DNA of 64,000 bases from Psococerastis gibbosa (taxonomy: Eukaryota; Arthropoda; Insecta; Psocodea; Psocidae): assembly GCA_963971405.1 (NCBI GenBank), contig OZ020485.1:13702001-13766000 (forward strand). The letters run 5' to 3'. The translations under genes and the position numbers were made by a program. Below, piece by piece: positions 58,701 to 64,000 of the stretch (within the stretch, counting starts at the first letter, position 1; every line of letters begins with the position of its first letter). The notes under the pieces were generated by a model, which saw nothing but the letters and a program-made list of their open reading frames with translations, did not search any database and was not told where the DNA came from.

Positions 58701-60668
58701 CGTCGTCCGTCCTGTACAGGTCCAAGGAGTTTTCGGCCACCAGACCCCCATCTGCCCTCTACCTATAACAAGAATAGACATTCAAAAAGTTTTCTAGCGA
58801 TATTCTGGCTGTGTCTGCCTTGGTCATTCCATGCTGCCACTCCTCTGTGTGTTCCGTTCCGCACATATCCAATGAGGCTTCGGCAAATTGACCTTCTGCC
58901 CTGTAGTCTTGATATCTGTAACATAAATGAATCAGACATTTCCTAGTCATATTCTGCGGTTCTGCCTGTCCTAGATAATTTCATGTCGGCCTGTACAGTT
59001 TCAAGGATGAAGCTTCAGCCATCAGATCTTCATCCGCCAAAGGGGAATAGACAGCGTCCGAAATGTATCTAAACCAAACAAGATCAAATACTACTACTTC
59101 ATAAGTGGGCAATTGATAGTAGTCTAACTTGAAGACGGTAGGTAGTCATCTGAGGCCTTCTCCACATTTAGCTTCTCACTTTGAGAAGTTAGATTTATCG
59201 TAAGGTTCCCTCTAGAATTCAAGGAAATGGGTTTTGTTTTGTATACTAGTGTTCAGTGTGCCAATCCTCCTCATTTAGGGAATCCCGTGTTTTTTAAAAT
59301 CCGCTTCAGAAAGTACAATAGAACAGTATGTGGATTTTCATCATCTGGGTGTGCATGTCATTTTCTCTCTTCAGGTTCACAAGCATTATACAAATATTGT
59401 TTTTTACATTCCTTTTAATTCTTCAAAGTTTTACACTATTTTCATGTAAGTATTGCTTGCAACTTATTTGTTTCTAACCCCCTAGTTGACTTCTCCTGGA
59501 GGGTCTACCAAAAATATAGCCGTTATTTACTTAATTTATATTTCTTTTAAAACTTACCTCCACACAGCCAGATTCGCCCCCTCCGCAGACGACGACGGAT
59601 CTCCCATCCCTTCCACAACAATACACGTAACTCCAGTCTCCCTCAGTTTTCTGACACCAATCCCGCTAGCAGTTCTGATGTTCTCCTTGCACTCGTCCAA
59701 TTCTTCCAGCCGGTTGTACCCAGCGCCGTCCCGGCCGCACCCCACCAGGCAGACGTTGAAAAAATTCGGATCCAAATTCGTAAAAGTTGCAGACTGTCCC
59801 AATGTCATCGGGCCGGTTAGACTTTCTAAGAATTCGCAGAGAAAATTATTGTTCTTTTCGTCGAATTCTTTTGCAGCTGGTGATAATTTATTTGGTTCGT
59901 CTTCGGAATTGTAAACGCCCAAAATTAAACCTTTTTTGCCCTCCAGTTGTGCGTCTTCTTTTAAATTAGGTATGATGTTTCCGAAATTACGCGATTTTAA
60001 AAATTTTGAACCGTACTTAAAAACTCTGGCTAATTTGTGCATTTTTAAAATATTTAAAAAAAATTTATTCTGTTAAAAAATATGAAATAAAAGCAGATCA
60101 ACTTGTTTTTTCTTAAATGCTGGAATGGAATTGTAGAGTGGGGTGGTTTGATGTTGACAAACATTTTGTCGTGGGAACTTTACTGAGCTGATATATTGTA
60201 TTGTATTATATTTCATGAGGCGATCTCGGGGCAGTTCACAATTTGAATTTGTGTCGACCGCTTTAGTTATGAATAGCATGATTTTCTTACACTAACCAAA
60301 AAAAATAGCTCTACGATCGATATTACCCTTAATGTTTTCTCAAGATTTCTCACCCTCCGTTTTATGTACATACGTATAAAAAAAATGAAATTAAAATCCA
60401 AGATGGTAATTTAACGTTTGTTAATAGTTTTTTTTTTCTCTTTCAGGCGAACTTAAACGACGCCCTACGTCATATCCATCAAGAATTTGGTAAGGAAAAA
60501 GAGCGCTACGAACGGACGTTGAATGAAATTCAAAAGGAAGTGGTCGCTCTGAGACGCGCACGAGGAGAAGCGTTGGCTGATGTCCGTGAAGAAGCTACTG
60601 CGAGGCTTTACGATGAGAGGATTGACTTGGTGAAGAAACTGTTGCAGAATTTTGAAAACAAACGCTGA
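43564..60668 (+). CDS. CEP152: CEP152/asterless-like centriolar coiled-coil protein, 11 coding exons, 924 aa
   Basis: Coding exons are 43564-43743, 44285-44405, 46667-46827, 47569-48065, 49046-49328, 50519-50739, 51416-51770, 52568-52864, 53411-53596, 54104-54355 and 60447-60668. All junctions are GT-AG and all phases agree, giving 924 codons plus stop. Residues 1-60 are non-coiled and rich in aromatic, Pro and Gly residues. Residues ~76-98 are acidic (QESDTESSEDEET). From ~105 onward the chain is almost all heptad-type coiled coil (Glu, Lys, Leu, Gln). The ELEMLIDVRTREVKRL segment, the spacing to SNEKEAATTSLDETQKLL, and MEEKAEAISRMTKELE resemble the CEP152/asterless family, and the length is near that of insect asterless. 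In that family the N-terminus recruits PLK4 to start centriole duplication. Assignment rests on remembered family pattern; another centrosomal coiled-coil protein is possible. Exon structure is more certain than the name. ATG 43564 is chosen because no upstream in-frame ATG exists in the open stretch. Confidence 0.65.
44285..44405 (+). CDS. CEP152: CEP152-like exon 2 (residues 61-101)
   Basis: Acceptor ttctag|ATG, donor GCAA|gtaatt, phase 0 in and phase 1 out. Encodes MEREMPQRLAKIVAMYPSQ and then a run of acidic residues. A second in-frame ATG at its first codon could serve as an alternative start. Confidence 0.7.
44691..46039 (-). mobile_element. 5'-truncated RNase H-bearing LINE (I/Loa/R1-like) in intron 2 of the CEP152-like gene
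   Basis: A 421-codon frame, uninterrupted (46039 to stop at 44776), encodes the end of a LINE ORF2. YGSVVWWTKTTQ is the post-RT region. YTDGSKMENGAG, FQAEVGAIIKC, IIFTDSQAAIKAV and GNERADELARKGA are the four RNase H acidic motifs. CRLCEVEEETAEHILFEC is the C-terminal zinc knuckle. A poly(A) tail appears as poly(T) at ~44688-44701. A 12-bp target duplication ATAATAACATTT lies at 44679-44690 and 46040-46051. The intact frame and exact duplication point to a recent insertion, antisense to the host gene. Confidence 0.92.
46667..46827 (+). CDS. CEP152: CEP152-like exon 3 (residues 101-154)
   Basis: Acceptor aatgcag|GTAATG completes a split Ser codon from exon 2. Donor CAG|gtgtgt. Encodes SPDELEMLIDVRTREV followed by the first clear heptads. 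This is the segment most like CEP152. Confidence 0.78.
47569..48065 (+). CDS. CEP152: CEP152-like exon 4 (residues 155-320)
   Basis: Acceptor tttttag|ATC, donor CCAA|gtaaga (phase 2). Long coiled coil beginning ISNEKEAATTSLDETQKLL. Ends LKEQLAGGSIMELQRKIAK, where the Lys codon is completed by exon 5. Confidence 0.82.
48083..48830. repeat. Dispersed repeat, copy 2, interrupted by a LINE fragment
   Basis: TCAATAATCAGCTCCAT, then GGTGAGCCTCCTCCACTCC, and after the LINE TTCTCGCTACCTTCTCCACT, match the copy at ~15,990-16,310 in the same order. Superfamily unknown. Confidence 0.55.
48311..48734 (-). mobile_element. RTE-like LINE ORF2 C-terminal fragment in intron 4 of the CEP152-like gene
   Basis: Frame 48666-48391 contains AQRLRWLGHVVRMSDDRMPK and WNTTVGRLRKHWKDEL, the standard C-terminal signature of RTE-type LINE ORF2. 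It appears to interrupt another repeat whose halves flank it (48083-48310 and 48735-48830). Confidence 0.75.
49046..49328 (+). CDS. CEP152: CEP152-like exon 5 (residues 320-414)
   Basis: Acceptor gtttacag|AATGG, donor CTG|gtaagt, phase 0 out. Coiled coil from METKEEELQSQLRSL to TLTRRLL. A less helical linker (RATPPSERLRTNQDGT) sits in the middle. Confidence 0.8.
49375..49533. mobile_element. ~160-bp foldback MITE, copy 4, in intron 5 of the CEP152-like gene
   Basis: Ends GCGACCCGATCATGGCGATT and AATCGCCATGATCTGGCCGC. Interior AAACAAACAAATTTTGCATA and TTATCTTGTTTACATTTTTA as in the other copies. Confidence 0.8.
50519..50739 (+). CDS. CEP152: CEP152-like exon 6 (residues 415-488)
   Basis: Acceptor tgtttcag|GCT, donor ACAA|gtaagt (phase 2). 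Coiled coil from ADREAQINQLEVRLREE to PDAATLDK. Confidence 0.8.
50924..51014 (-). mobile_element. Short 3' fragment of the (TAAG)n-tailed LINE in intron 6
   Basis: Same 3' end as the fragment at 61,018: (TTAC)n on the plus strand, then TTAACGTGTTCGGACC and GTTGATCCAAAACATTACGG. Confidence 0.75.
51416..51770 (+). CDS. CEP152: CEP152-like exon 7 (residues 488-606)
   Basis: Acceptor ttctacag|GTAC completes the split Lys codon. Donor GGG|gtgagt, phase 0. Strong coiled coil (YNEQYLKFHEEKMDSLRKEL) broken once by a Gly-rich spot (DSGDGGAGVAV). Confidence 0.8.
52221..52376. mobile_element. ~155-bp foldback MITE, copy 5, in intron 7 of the CEP152-like gene
   Basis: Ends TGGGCCGATTATGGC and GCCATGATCGGCCCGC. 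Same interior as copy 4, with which it shares orientation. Confidence 0.8.
52568..52864 (+). CDS. CEP152: CEP152-like exon 8 (residues 607-705)
   Basis: Acceptor attccag|GAC, donor CCG|gtatgt, phase 0 at both ends. Encodes DTNDHQQQMERLIAEKQ through EQLRRKTP. Being symmetric, it could be skipped without a frameshift. Confidence 0.8.
53411..53596 (+). CDS. CEP152: CEP152-like exon 9 (residues 706-767)
   Basis: Acceptor tttttag|GAG, donor GAG|gtaaat, phase 0 at both ends. Begins with a Ser/Thr/Pro linker (MSSTATSPPRKRF), a plausible phosphorylation site cluster, then a coiled coil EEEIMHRLEMLAEVHEKEL. Confidence 0.78.
54104..54355 (+). CDS. CEP152: CEP152-like exon 10 (residues 768-851)
   Basis: Acceptor gcttacag|CAG (or three bases further, at the next cag). 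Donor AAG|gtatgt, phase 0. Encodes a polar linker, then VEQYKQALDAALKECDDL and EMRYLTEKHESYKSKVRRYK. A decayed duplicate lies directly downstream. Confidence 0.78.
54377..54536 (+). pseudogene. Decayed tandem copy of CEP152-like exon 10
   Basis: Begins 21 bases after the exon 10 donor. EEQYK then stop, ALVAVRNECDLLRKRG, and later CRI/ELRHL-type remains align to VEQYKQALDAALKECDDLRR and EMRYL. It ends near TCTGCCAGTATAAATAAATA, matching CCGCCGGTACAAGGTATG. A stop and frameshifts make it unusable. A further trace of the post-donor sequence (TGTGTCGTTTGTTAATAAATG) lies near 55,135. Confidence 0.75.
54525..55075 (-). mobile_element. CR1-like LINE 3' fragment in intron 10 of the CEP152-like gene
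   Basis: Frame 55029-54772 reads MYKILTTTVPSYLFNRLALL, HKTSQYGEAFLVQTASEWNK, LPCSIRSQPSLATFKKSLRS: a LINE ORF2 C-terminus. The 3' end forms a long stem (CATAGAAGACTA with TAGTCTTATGG, closed by CCTGG and CCAGG) near 54,555-54,605, followed by an (ATTT)n tail. It sits between the decayed exon 10 copy and a trace of a further copy. Confidence 0.75.
55076..56300. other. Intron 10 stretch between CEP152-like exon 10 and the LAP-like gene
   Basis: No coding signal. The part at ~55,650-55,810 loosely resembles ~50,050-50,230 in intron 5, perhaps an old repeat. Confidence 0.4.
56301..56306 (-). promoter_or_regulatory. Candidate polyadenylation signal of the LAP-like gene
   Basis: AATAAA on the minus strand, about 38 bases past the stop codon, which is a usual position. 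Confidence 0.65.
56344..56595 (-). CDS. LAP3: LAP-like exon 5, terminal (residues 443-525)
   Basis: Acceptor cacttttcag|GTGACT. Encodes the C-terminal WAHLDTTGTG, EIPYLPRGRMTGRPTRTL, matching WAHLDIAG and GMTGRPTRTL of LAP3. Ends CSGEEE and stop. Confidence 0.92.
   Translation of the reverse strand: MTCFPECDLHNVGVGVGGFSCLDAAILQEFIQCNDWAHLDTTGTGMLSYGEEIPYLPRGRMTGRPTRTLIQFLYQLACSGEEE
56344..60042 (-). CDS. LAP3: M17 leucyl aminopeptidase homologue with degenerate active site, 5 exons, 525 aa
   Basis: Exons on the minus strand are 60042-59558, 58638-58422, 58021-57736, 57590-57253 and 56595-56344. Phases agree at all junctions, giving 525 codons; human LAP3 has 519. The first ~27 residues are basic with no acidic residue (MHKLARVFKYGSKFLKSRNF), like a mitochondrial presequence. 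Residues ~35-165 match the N-terminal domain; ~190-525 match the peptidase domain (SWIEE-like WIEKKKMHAFL, PLCENMPSG, MTGRPTRTL). Residue numbers coincide with human LAP3 in the core. Metal ligands K282, D305 and E366 remain, but D287 is Asn and D364 is Gly. Catalytic K294 is His and R368 is Val. Peptidase activity is therefore unlikely. Insect sperm-LAP paralogues show similar losses and serve as bulk structural proteins of sperm mitochondrial derivatives; that role here is inference. The gene lies wholly inside intron 10 of the CEP152-like gene. Confidence 0.9.
56815..56965 (-). pseudogene. Decayed copy of the 3' part of LAP-like exon 4 (third)
   Basis: Covers a longer stretch of exon 4. 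It reads VATMTSGTLY then stop, LGGG, GVFTNNGGL, stops, GRISGG. It aligns to IATMTPGTRYCLGGG, TGVFANDDDL, SISGDR. At least three in-frame stops. Confidence 0.75.
57003..57110 (-). pseudogene. Decayed copy of the 3' part of LAP-like exon 4 (second)
   Basis: Nucleotide similarity to exon 4 and to the first copy (GAAATTCTGTCAGCCTTC versus GAAATTCTGCCAGCCTTC on the plus strand). No useful open frame. Confidence 0.5.
57118..57245 (-). pseudogene. Decayed copy of the 3' part of LAP-like exon 4 (first)
   Basis: Directly downstream of exon 4 on the minus strand. QKLQKAGRISGEA aligns to QELQKAGSISGDR. The conserved Trp codon before it is a stop, so this is not a usable exon. Confidence 0.7.
57253..57590 (-). 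CDS. LAP3: LAP-like exon 4 (residues 330-442)
   Basis: Acceptor ccttcacag|GCATT, donor CAAAAG|gttagt, phase 0. Contains PLCENMPSGMAMKPGDVV. The signature NTDAEGRL is replaced by DTGREGVL, so the second metal-bridging Asp and the catalytic Arg are missing. AATLTGA reads IATMTPG. Confidence 0.92.
57736..58021 (-). CDS. LAP3: LAP-like exon 3 (residues 235-330)
   Basis: Acceptor atttccag|GTAAGGG, donor CGAG|gtgagt (phase 1). Contains VLIGKGTTFNTGGISLHRAR and MRADMSGAA. It holds K282 and D305, but Asn at 287 and His at 294, where active enzymes have Asp and Lys. Confidence 0.92.
58422..58638 (-). CDS. LAP3: LAP-like exon 2 (residues 162-234)
   Basis: Acceptor atgttacag|GTAC completes a split Arg codon. 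Donor ATTGAG|gtaagt, phase 0. Encodes YQDYRAEDGQVPEASLDMYG through NIARKLSDCPANCMTPAIFA, matching the family motif ANEMTP. It is the only intact one of four tandem copies. Confidence 0.9.
58639..58762 (-). pseudogene. Decayed tandem copy of LAP-like exon 2 (copy B)
   Basis: Follows copy C directly and runs into the acceptor of the functional exon. After a damaged start it reads RADGGLVAENSLDLYRTDD, aligned to RAEDGQVPEASLDMYGTDD, then diverges. It is more like copy D than its neighbours. Confidence 0.7.
58762..58915 (-). pseudogene. Decayed tandem copy of LAP-like exon 2 (copy C)
   Basis: Keeps a good acceptor (atgttacag|ATATC) and reads YQDYRAEGQFAEASLDMCG, HTEEWQHGMTKAD. A two-base insertion then shifts the frame, giving TARISLENFLNVYSCYR. 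The open frame has no usable end matching exon 3. It is most like functional exon 2, 277 bases away. It could be included as a cryptic exon, but the product would be frameshifted. Confidence 0.8.
58916..59068 (-). pseudogene. Decayed tandem copy of LAP-like exon 2 (copy D)
   Basis: The copy furthest upstream, 153 bases before copy C. Reads YISDAVYSPLADEDLMAEAS, SLKLYRPT and stop. Its tail (GGCAGAACCGCAGAATATGA) matches the tail of copy B, which suggests that a D-C pair was duplicated to give B and the functional exon. Confidence 0.6.
59558..60042 (-). CDS. LAP3: LAP-like exon 1 (residues 1-162)
   Basis: ATG at 60042, donor GTGTGGAG|gtaagt. Carries the basic leader, then KGLILGVYNSEDE and VCLVGCGRDGAGYN, matching the LAP3 N-terminal domain (KGLVLGIYSKE, VVLVGLGKKAAG). 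Confidence 0.9.
60447..60668 (+). CDS. CEP152: CEP152-like exon 11, terminal (residues 852-924)
   Basis: Acceptor ctctttcag|GCG follows a long pyrimidine tract. Encodes ANLNDALRHIHQEFGKEKER to LLQNFENKR and stop. It lies beyond the whole LAP-like gene, so the two genes are interleaved on opposite strands. It is joined to exon 10 by matching phase and continued coiled-coil character. Confidence 0.72.
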   Translation, partial: ANLNDALRHIHQEFGKEKERYERTLNEIQKEVVALRRARGEALADVREEATARLYDERIDLVKKLLQNFENKR

Positions 60669-60907
60669 TTGTAATGATAAGGTCAATTTTGGCATGTAGT
60701 GTAGTGGGAAAAACTCAGATTCTGACCCGAAAGATTTTTGGTTTGAGTCACACGCAGTCACATTTCCTCGGCAGACAGGGGATGTAGTCATGTACAACAG
60801 ACGGGCCTGTGTGACTGTAAAATACTGTATATGTTGTGTGTATTTAATGTATATCAGACTCGGAGTTCGATAAAGGAAGCGAAAGTCATTATTATATTTA
60901 TGAAGTA

Positions 60908-60913
60908 AATAAA
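60908..60913 (+). promoter_or_regulatory. Candidate polyadenylation signal of the CEP152-like gene
   Basis: AATAAA, 240 bases after the stop of the terminal exon. No closer canonical hexamer was seen. Confidence 0.45.
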
Positions 60914-61017
60914 AACACGCAACTTTGTAAAGTGAGTTGCCTATTAGCAAAAGCAATCCTCTCCATTTTTTTCAGTTTTGAGATATTCGCGCTTTTTTTT
61001 TCAATACTCTATCCGAT

Positions 61018-61548
61018 GAATACTTACTTACTTACTTACTTAACGTGTCCGGGCCTACGACACGTTGATCCAAAACGTTGCAGCCTGGATGGCCTTGTCA
61101 TTTGCTTCGGATAGATCTGCGTGGGACACAGCTTCGTCAAGTCTCGGGCAGACAAGGAGGTGGTCGTCGTCCTGTAGTTGTCCACATTCACAAGTCGGGT
61201 CCTCTGCCAGTCCCCATCTGCACATGTTAACGCGGCATCGCGTGACCCCCGTTCTTAATCTGTTCAGGCTCCGCCAGATGGGGTAAGGTAGTTGGCCTCC
61301 GGGTGAGATTTCTTCCTTGATATTATTTGGAGTTACATGTAAGTTCTTCCACCTGTCGAGACGATTCGCGCTAGCAATACCGTCGATCCGTGACGTCCGT
61401 CTGAGAAAGCTGTTTCTGGACCTCAGGCGGTTGCGCCCTGCTGTCTGGCCGTGCAGAGGATGCCTAGGGTCATCTTCTGCTTTCGTTCTTTCGATGTCTT
61501 CTAGGACGGAGCGTCGGATGGCTGGAGGGGCGATGCCAATGAATCCGA
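61018..61548 (-). mobile_element. LINE ORF2 C-terminal fragment with (TAAG)n tail
   Basis: Open from 61548 to stop at 61055. Reads GIAPPAIRRSVLEDIERTKA, GRNRLRSRNSFLRRTSRIDG, SLNRLRTGVTRCRVNMCRWG, then a zinc knuckle CECGQLQDDDHLLVC. A (TAAG)n tail follows. 5' truncated; no stop in the remaining frame. Confidence 0.75.
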
Positions 61549-63149
61549 TGAATCAGATATTGAGACGCAAAAGCAATTCTAGTAATGTTAAAATTACCTT
61601 TAAAAACTGTAATGTTATACCTCATGGCGTTGCGGCACAGCAGTTTTTTGCTGTTTCTGAAAAATCGACCTGGGTGGACAGGATTGCTTTTGCTAATAGG
61701 CAACTCAAGTATTACTAAAATTTTAATAAAGGCGACCGTTTTCAGTACTGGGCCACTGTCAGGCTACAGAAACATAAACAATAGCCTATTACATAAATTT
61801 TTACATTAATGTTGTTGGTACTGGATAATTGGCAGCAAGCTTCGCTTTTTGCGAGATTCTCCCGTCAAGAATCCCCCATTTGTTGACTAAACTCCCGCAA
61901 TTTGTGGAATGAATGTATTTGATCAATTTTAAACTTTTTAAGAAGAACAAATTGCAAGTTTTTAAATAATTACGCAAAAAATGCATCACATTTATTGATA
62001 CTTTTCCAGGAGTTCCGTATCTGATTCCCAGGTACCTCAGGTATCAAGAAACTACAACTATTTTGTAATTATAAATTCAAAAAAAACTCTGCGGTGTTAT
62101 GAATAATTACGTTTTCATCTGTAAAATCGTAAATTTTATGATGTCAAAATGCGTGTAACCTTATTTTGTCAAACTGCTCGTGCCCCTCCTGATATAAAAT
62201 AGAATAGAATATTTATTAAATGCCAACAATTACAGATTACAAATACAGATAACATTAATAAAAACCTACCATTTTGCGCTTTATTGTCAATTTGGCATGC
62301 CCCCTCTTGCTTGTCCACTTCCAAAATATGTTAGCCTTAATAAAAGTTGTATCGCTATAATAATGTTTCTATCCGAGTTCATTGCTTTGAGTGAGATTCA
62401 TCTACCTAATGAGACGGCGACCAATGTTTGACTTCCGGGAAATTTCTTCAAAACTTCATTTCATGACGACCCCCCCCCCCCCCCTTGTTCAAAATGTATA
62501 TATATATATATATATAATTTTAAGTATTTGAGAATTTCAAGGTGTGGGCAACTTAATTTGATCAGATCATTAAATTGTCAACATTTCACGATTTTGACAT
62601 GTATAATGTATTATATAGGCCTACAATATATGCGTCTATAAAGTAGTTACAATTCAATGTTTGTGTTTCTGTAGCCTTTGCTGTCAGGATTGCCGGATGT
62701 CATAGGTATTCTGGATGTGCCTTTATTATAATGCTTTGGAAGCCAATGTTGAACTGTCGAAACACATAATATGCAATATTTGCTCAGTATTGGTAATATA
62801 TATTGTATTCTTTAAAAACTGTCACTAAATGTGACTCAGGTTATTTTAAGCTAACGCATGGTACATATGGACGATTCGCAGGCCTGTGACTCGCTATGTG
62901 TCATTGTAGCAAATGGGTATTTTAAAAACCACTGAGTCAAATTCAGATAGTTTCTGACACGTGAAGCCGGCTGCACACTGGTACACGGTCTTTCCCTCGA
63001 TACACCCAGAACACGCGTGAATGCTTTCAGAAAATTTGCACCACACAATCGTCAACCCCGACAAATCGTACGTGAATCGCTGGCATCAAATCGTCCTTGT
63101 GTACTTGAGGTTCTTGAGACTGACTTGGGACTTCAACGAAGCAAGTTGG
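61549..63149. other. No gene seen
   Basis: AT-rich, with a poly(C) run at 62,470-62,484 and (TA)n at 62,497-62,516. Confidence 0.5.
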
Positions 63150-63157
63150 CTTGTGTT

Positions 63158-63336
63158 CAGTGGCGGATCCACAGGGGGGTCATAACCCCCCCCCCCCCTA
63201 AATGAGTAAATTCATAAGATGATACCTGGTAAAAAAAAATGGATAAAACACAACTTTTCAACAAATAAATTACCTTATAAACTTACAAAAAACTTGTGAC
63301 CCCTCCCCCCTAAATGTTCCGCTGGGTCCGCCCTTG
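63158..63336. mobile_element. hAT-type MITE
   Basis: Ends CAGTGGCGGATCCAC and GGGTCCGCCCTTG. Perfect 8-bp duplication CTTGTGTT (63150-63157, 63337-63344). Same family as 4844-5027. Confidence 0.9.
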
Positions 63337-63344
63337 CTTGTGTT

Positions 63345-64000
63345 ATTGTGTATACATAGGTTACCTAGTTTTCTTTATAAGAAAATTTATGATCCTTAGT
63401 ATTATTTTAAATGTGCCTTCTTAAGTGTCTTTTAAGTAAACAATTTAGAATGTGTATTTGAATTGCATGTGATAGTGCTACAGCATTGGTTTGGCTCATT
63501 TTTGACTAGATGAAAGTCTAAACCACCATTATAATTAAGGAATAATTCGGTACGGTACCTACTGTGTAGCTTATATTTAACAAAAAAAAAATAGATTTGA
63601 GTAAAAGGGCGAAATTTAATTCATCCACGTTTTTGTAATTCTTCATTTCAGTTCATTTGTGAACTATTAATTTTATAACTTACTTTTATGCCCAATGGTG
63701 TGATAAGACTGAAATAAGTAACCTCGTTTTAGCTACAATATTGTACTGATTTGAGTCTTTAAATTTACTGTATGCATAGTTGTTTTGTAATTATAAAGAA
63801 AATTATAATAAAATATGTGTAATTACTCTGACGTTGTTTACATGTTTGGTCAGCTTCCTAGAATAAACCTGGCTGACTATAACACCTACTGTAAGTACTT
63901 ACAGCCCAGTACCGTGGTAATGAGTTCTGGGGGGGGGGGGCTTTAGGACCCCAAGACTTTCATCCCCCGGAGAAAAAAAATTGATAAATAGGCCCAAATT
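63345..64000. other. No feature seen
   Basis: AT-rich with a G run near 63,931; no coding signal. Confidence 0.5.

Noticed and set aside
58752-58950. Copy C of exon 2 as a functional mutually exclusive exon
   Set aside because: A two-base insertion relative to the functional exon puts the second half out of frame, and no donor is found at the matching place.
1-64000. tRNA, rRNA, snRNA genes and CRISPR arrays
   Set aside because: No cloverleaf with A and B boxes, no rRNA-like stretch, and no spaced identical repeats were seen. The candidate B-box-like strings near 27,808 and 29,572 lack the rest of a tRNA.

Overview
The window looks like AT-rich, transposon-rich DNA from an invertebrate animal, most likely an arthropod. 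The evidence is spliced genes with GT-AG introns, a centrosomal coiled-coil gene close in length to insect asterless, a leucyl aminopeptidase-like gene with the kind of active-site loss seen in insect sperm aminopeptidases, and abundant LINE, hAT, pogo/Tigger and PIF/Harbinger relics. I cannot name the species.

Layout. Positions 1-34,900 hold no gene I can defend. They carry exon-like GC islands, many short DNA transposons, a dispersed ~870-bp repeat, and two copies of a ~2-kb unit (7,043-9,072 and 13,213-15,223). Positions 34,925-40,480 are a head-to-tail pile-up of LINE 3' ends joined at (ATT)n tracts. It includes one 5'-truncated element with a long uninterrupted reverse transcriptase ORF. 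Positions 40,800-43,500 are again repeats.

Positions 43,564-60,668 (+) hold one gene whose 11 coding exons join in frame to 924 codons. It is a CEP152/asterless-like centriole duplication scaffold. Most of its introns contain transposable elements. Intron 10 (6.1 kb) contains a complete second gene on the opposite strand (60,042-56,344): a five-exon M17 leucyl aminopeptidase homologue of 525 codons. It aligns to human LAP3 without offset through the active-site region, but has lost two of five metal ligands and both catalytic residues, and it has a mitochondrial-type N-terminus. It therefore looks like a structural pseudo-peptidase.

Both genes are flanked by decayed tandem copies of their own exons: three of LAP exon 2, about three of LAP exon 4, and one of CEP152-like exon 10. 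Local tandem duplication followed by decay is the main pattern of this locus. Positions 60,700-64,000 carry a LINE fragment, a young hAT-type MITE and unannotated AT-rich DNA.
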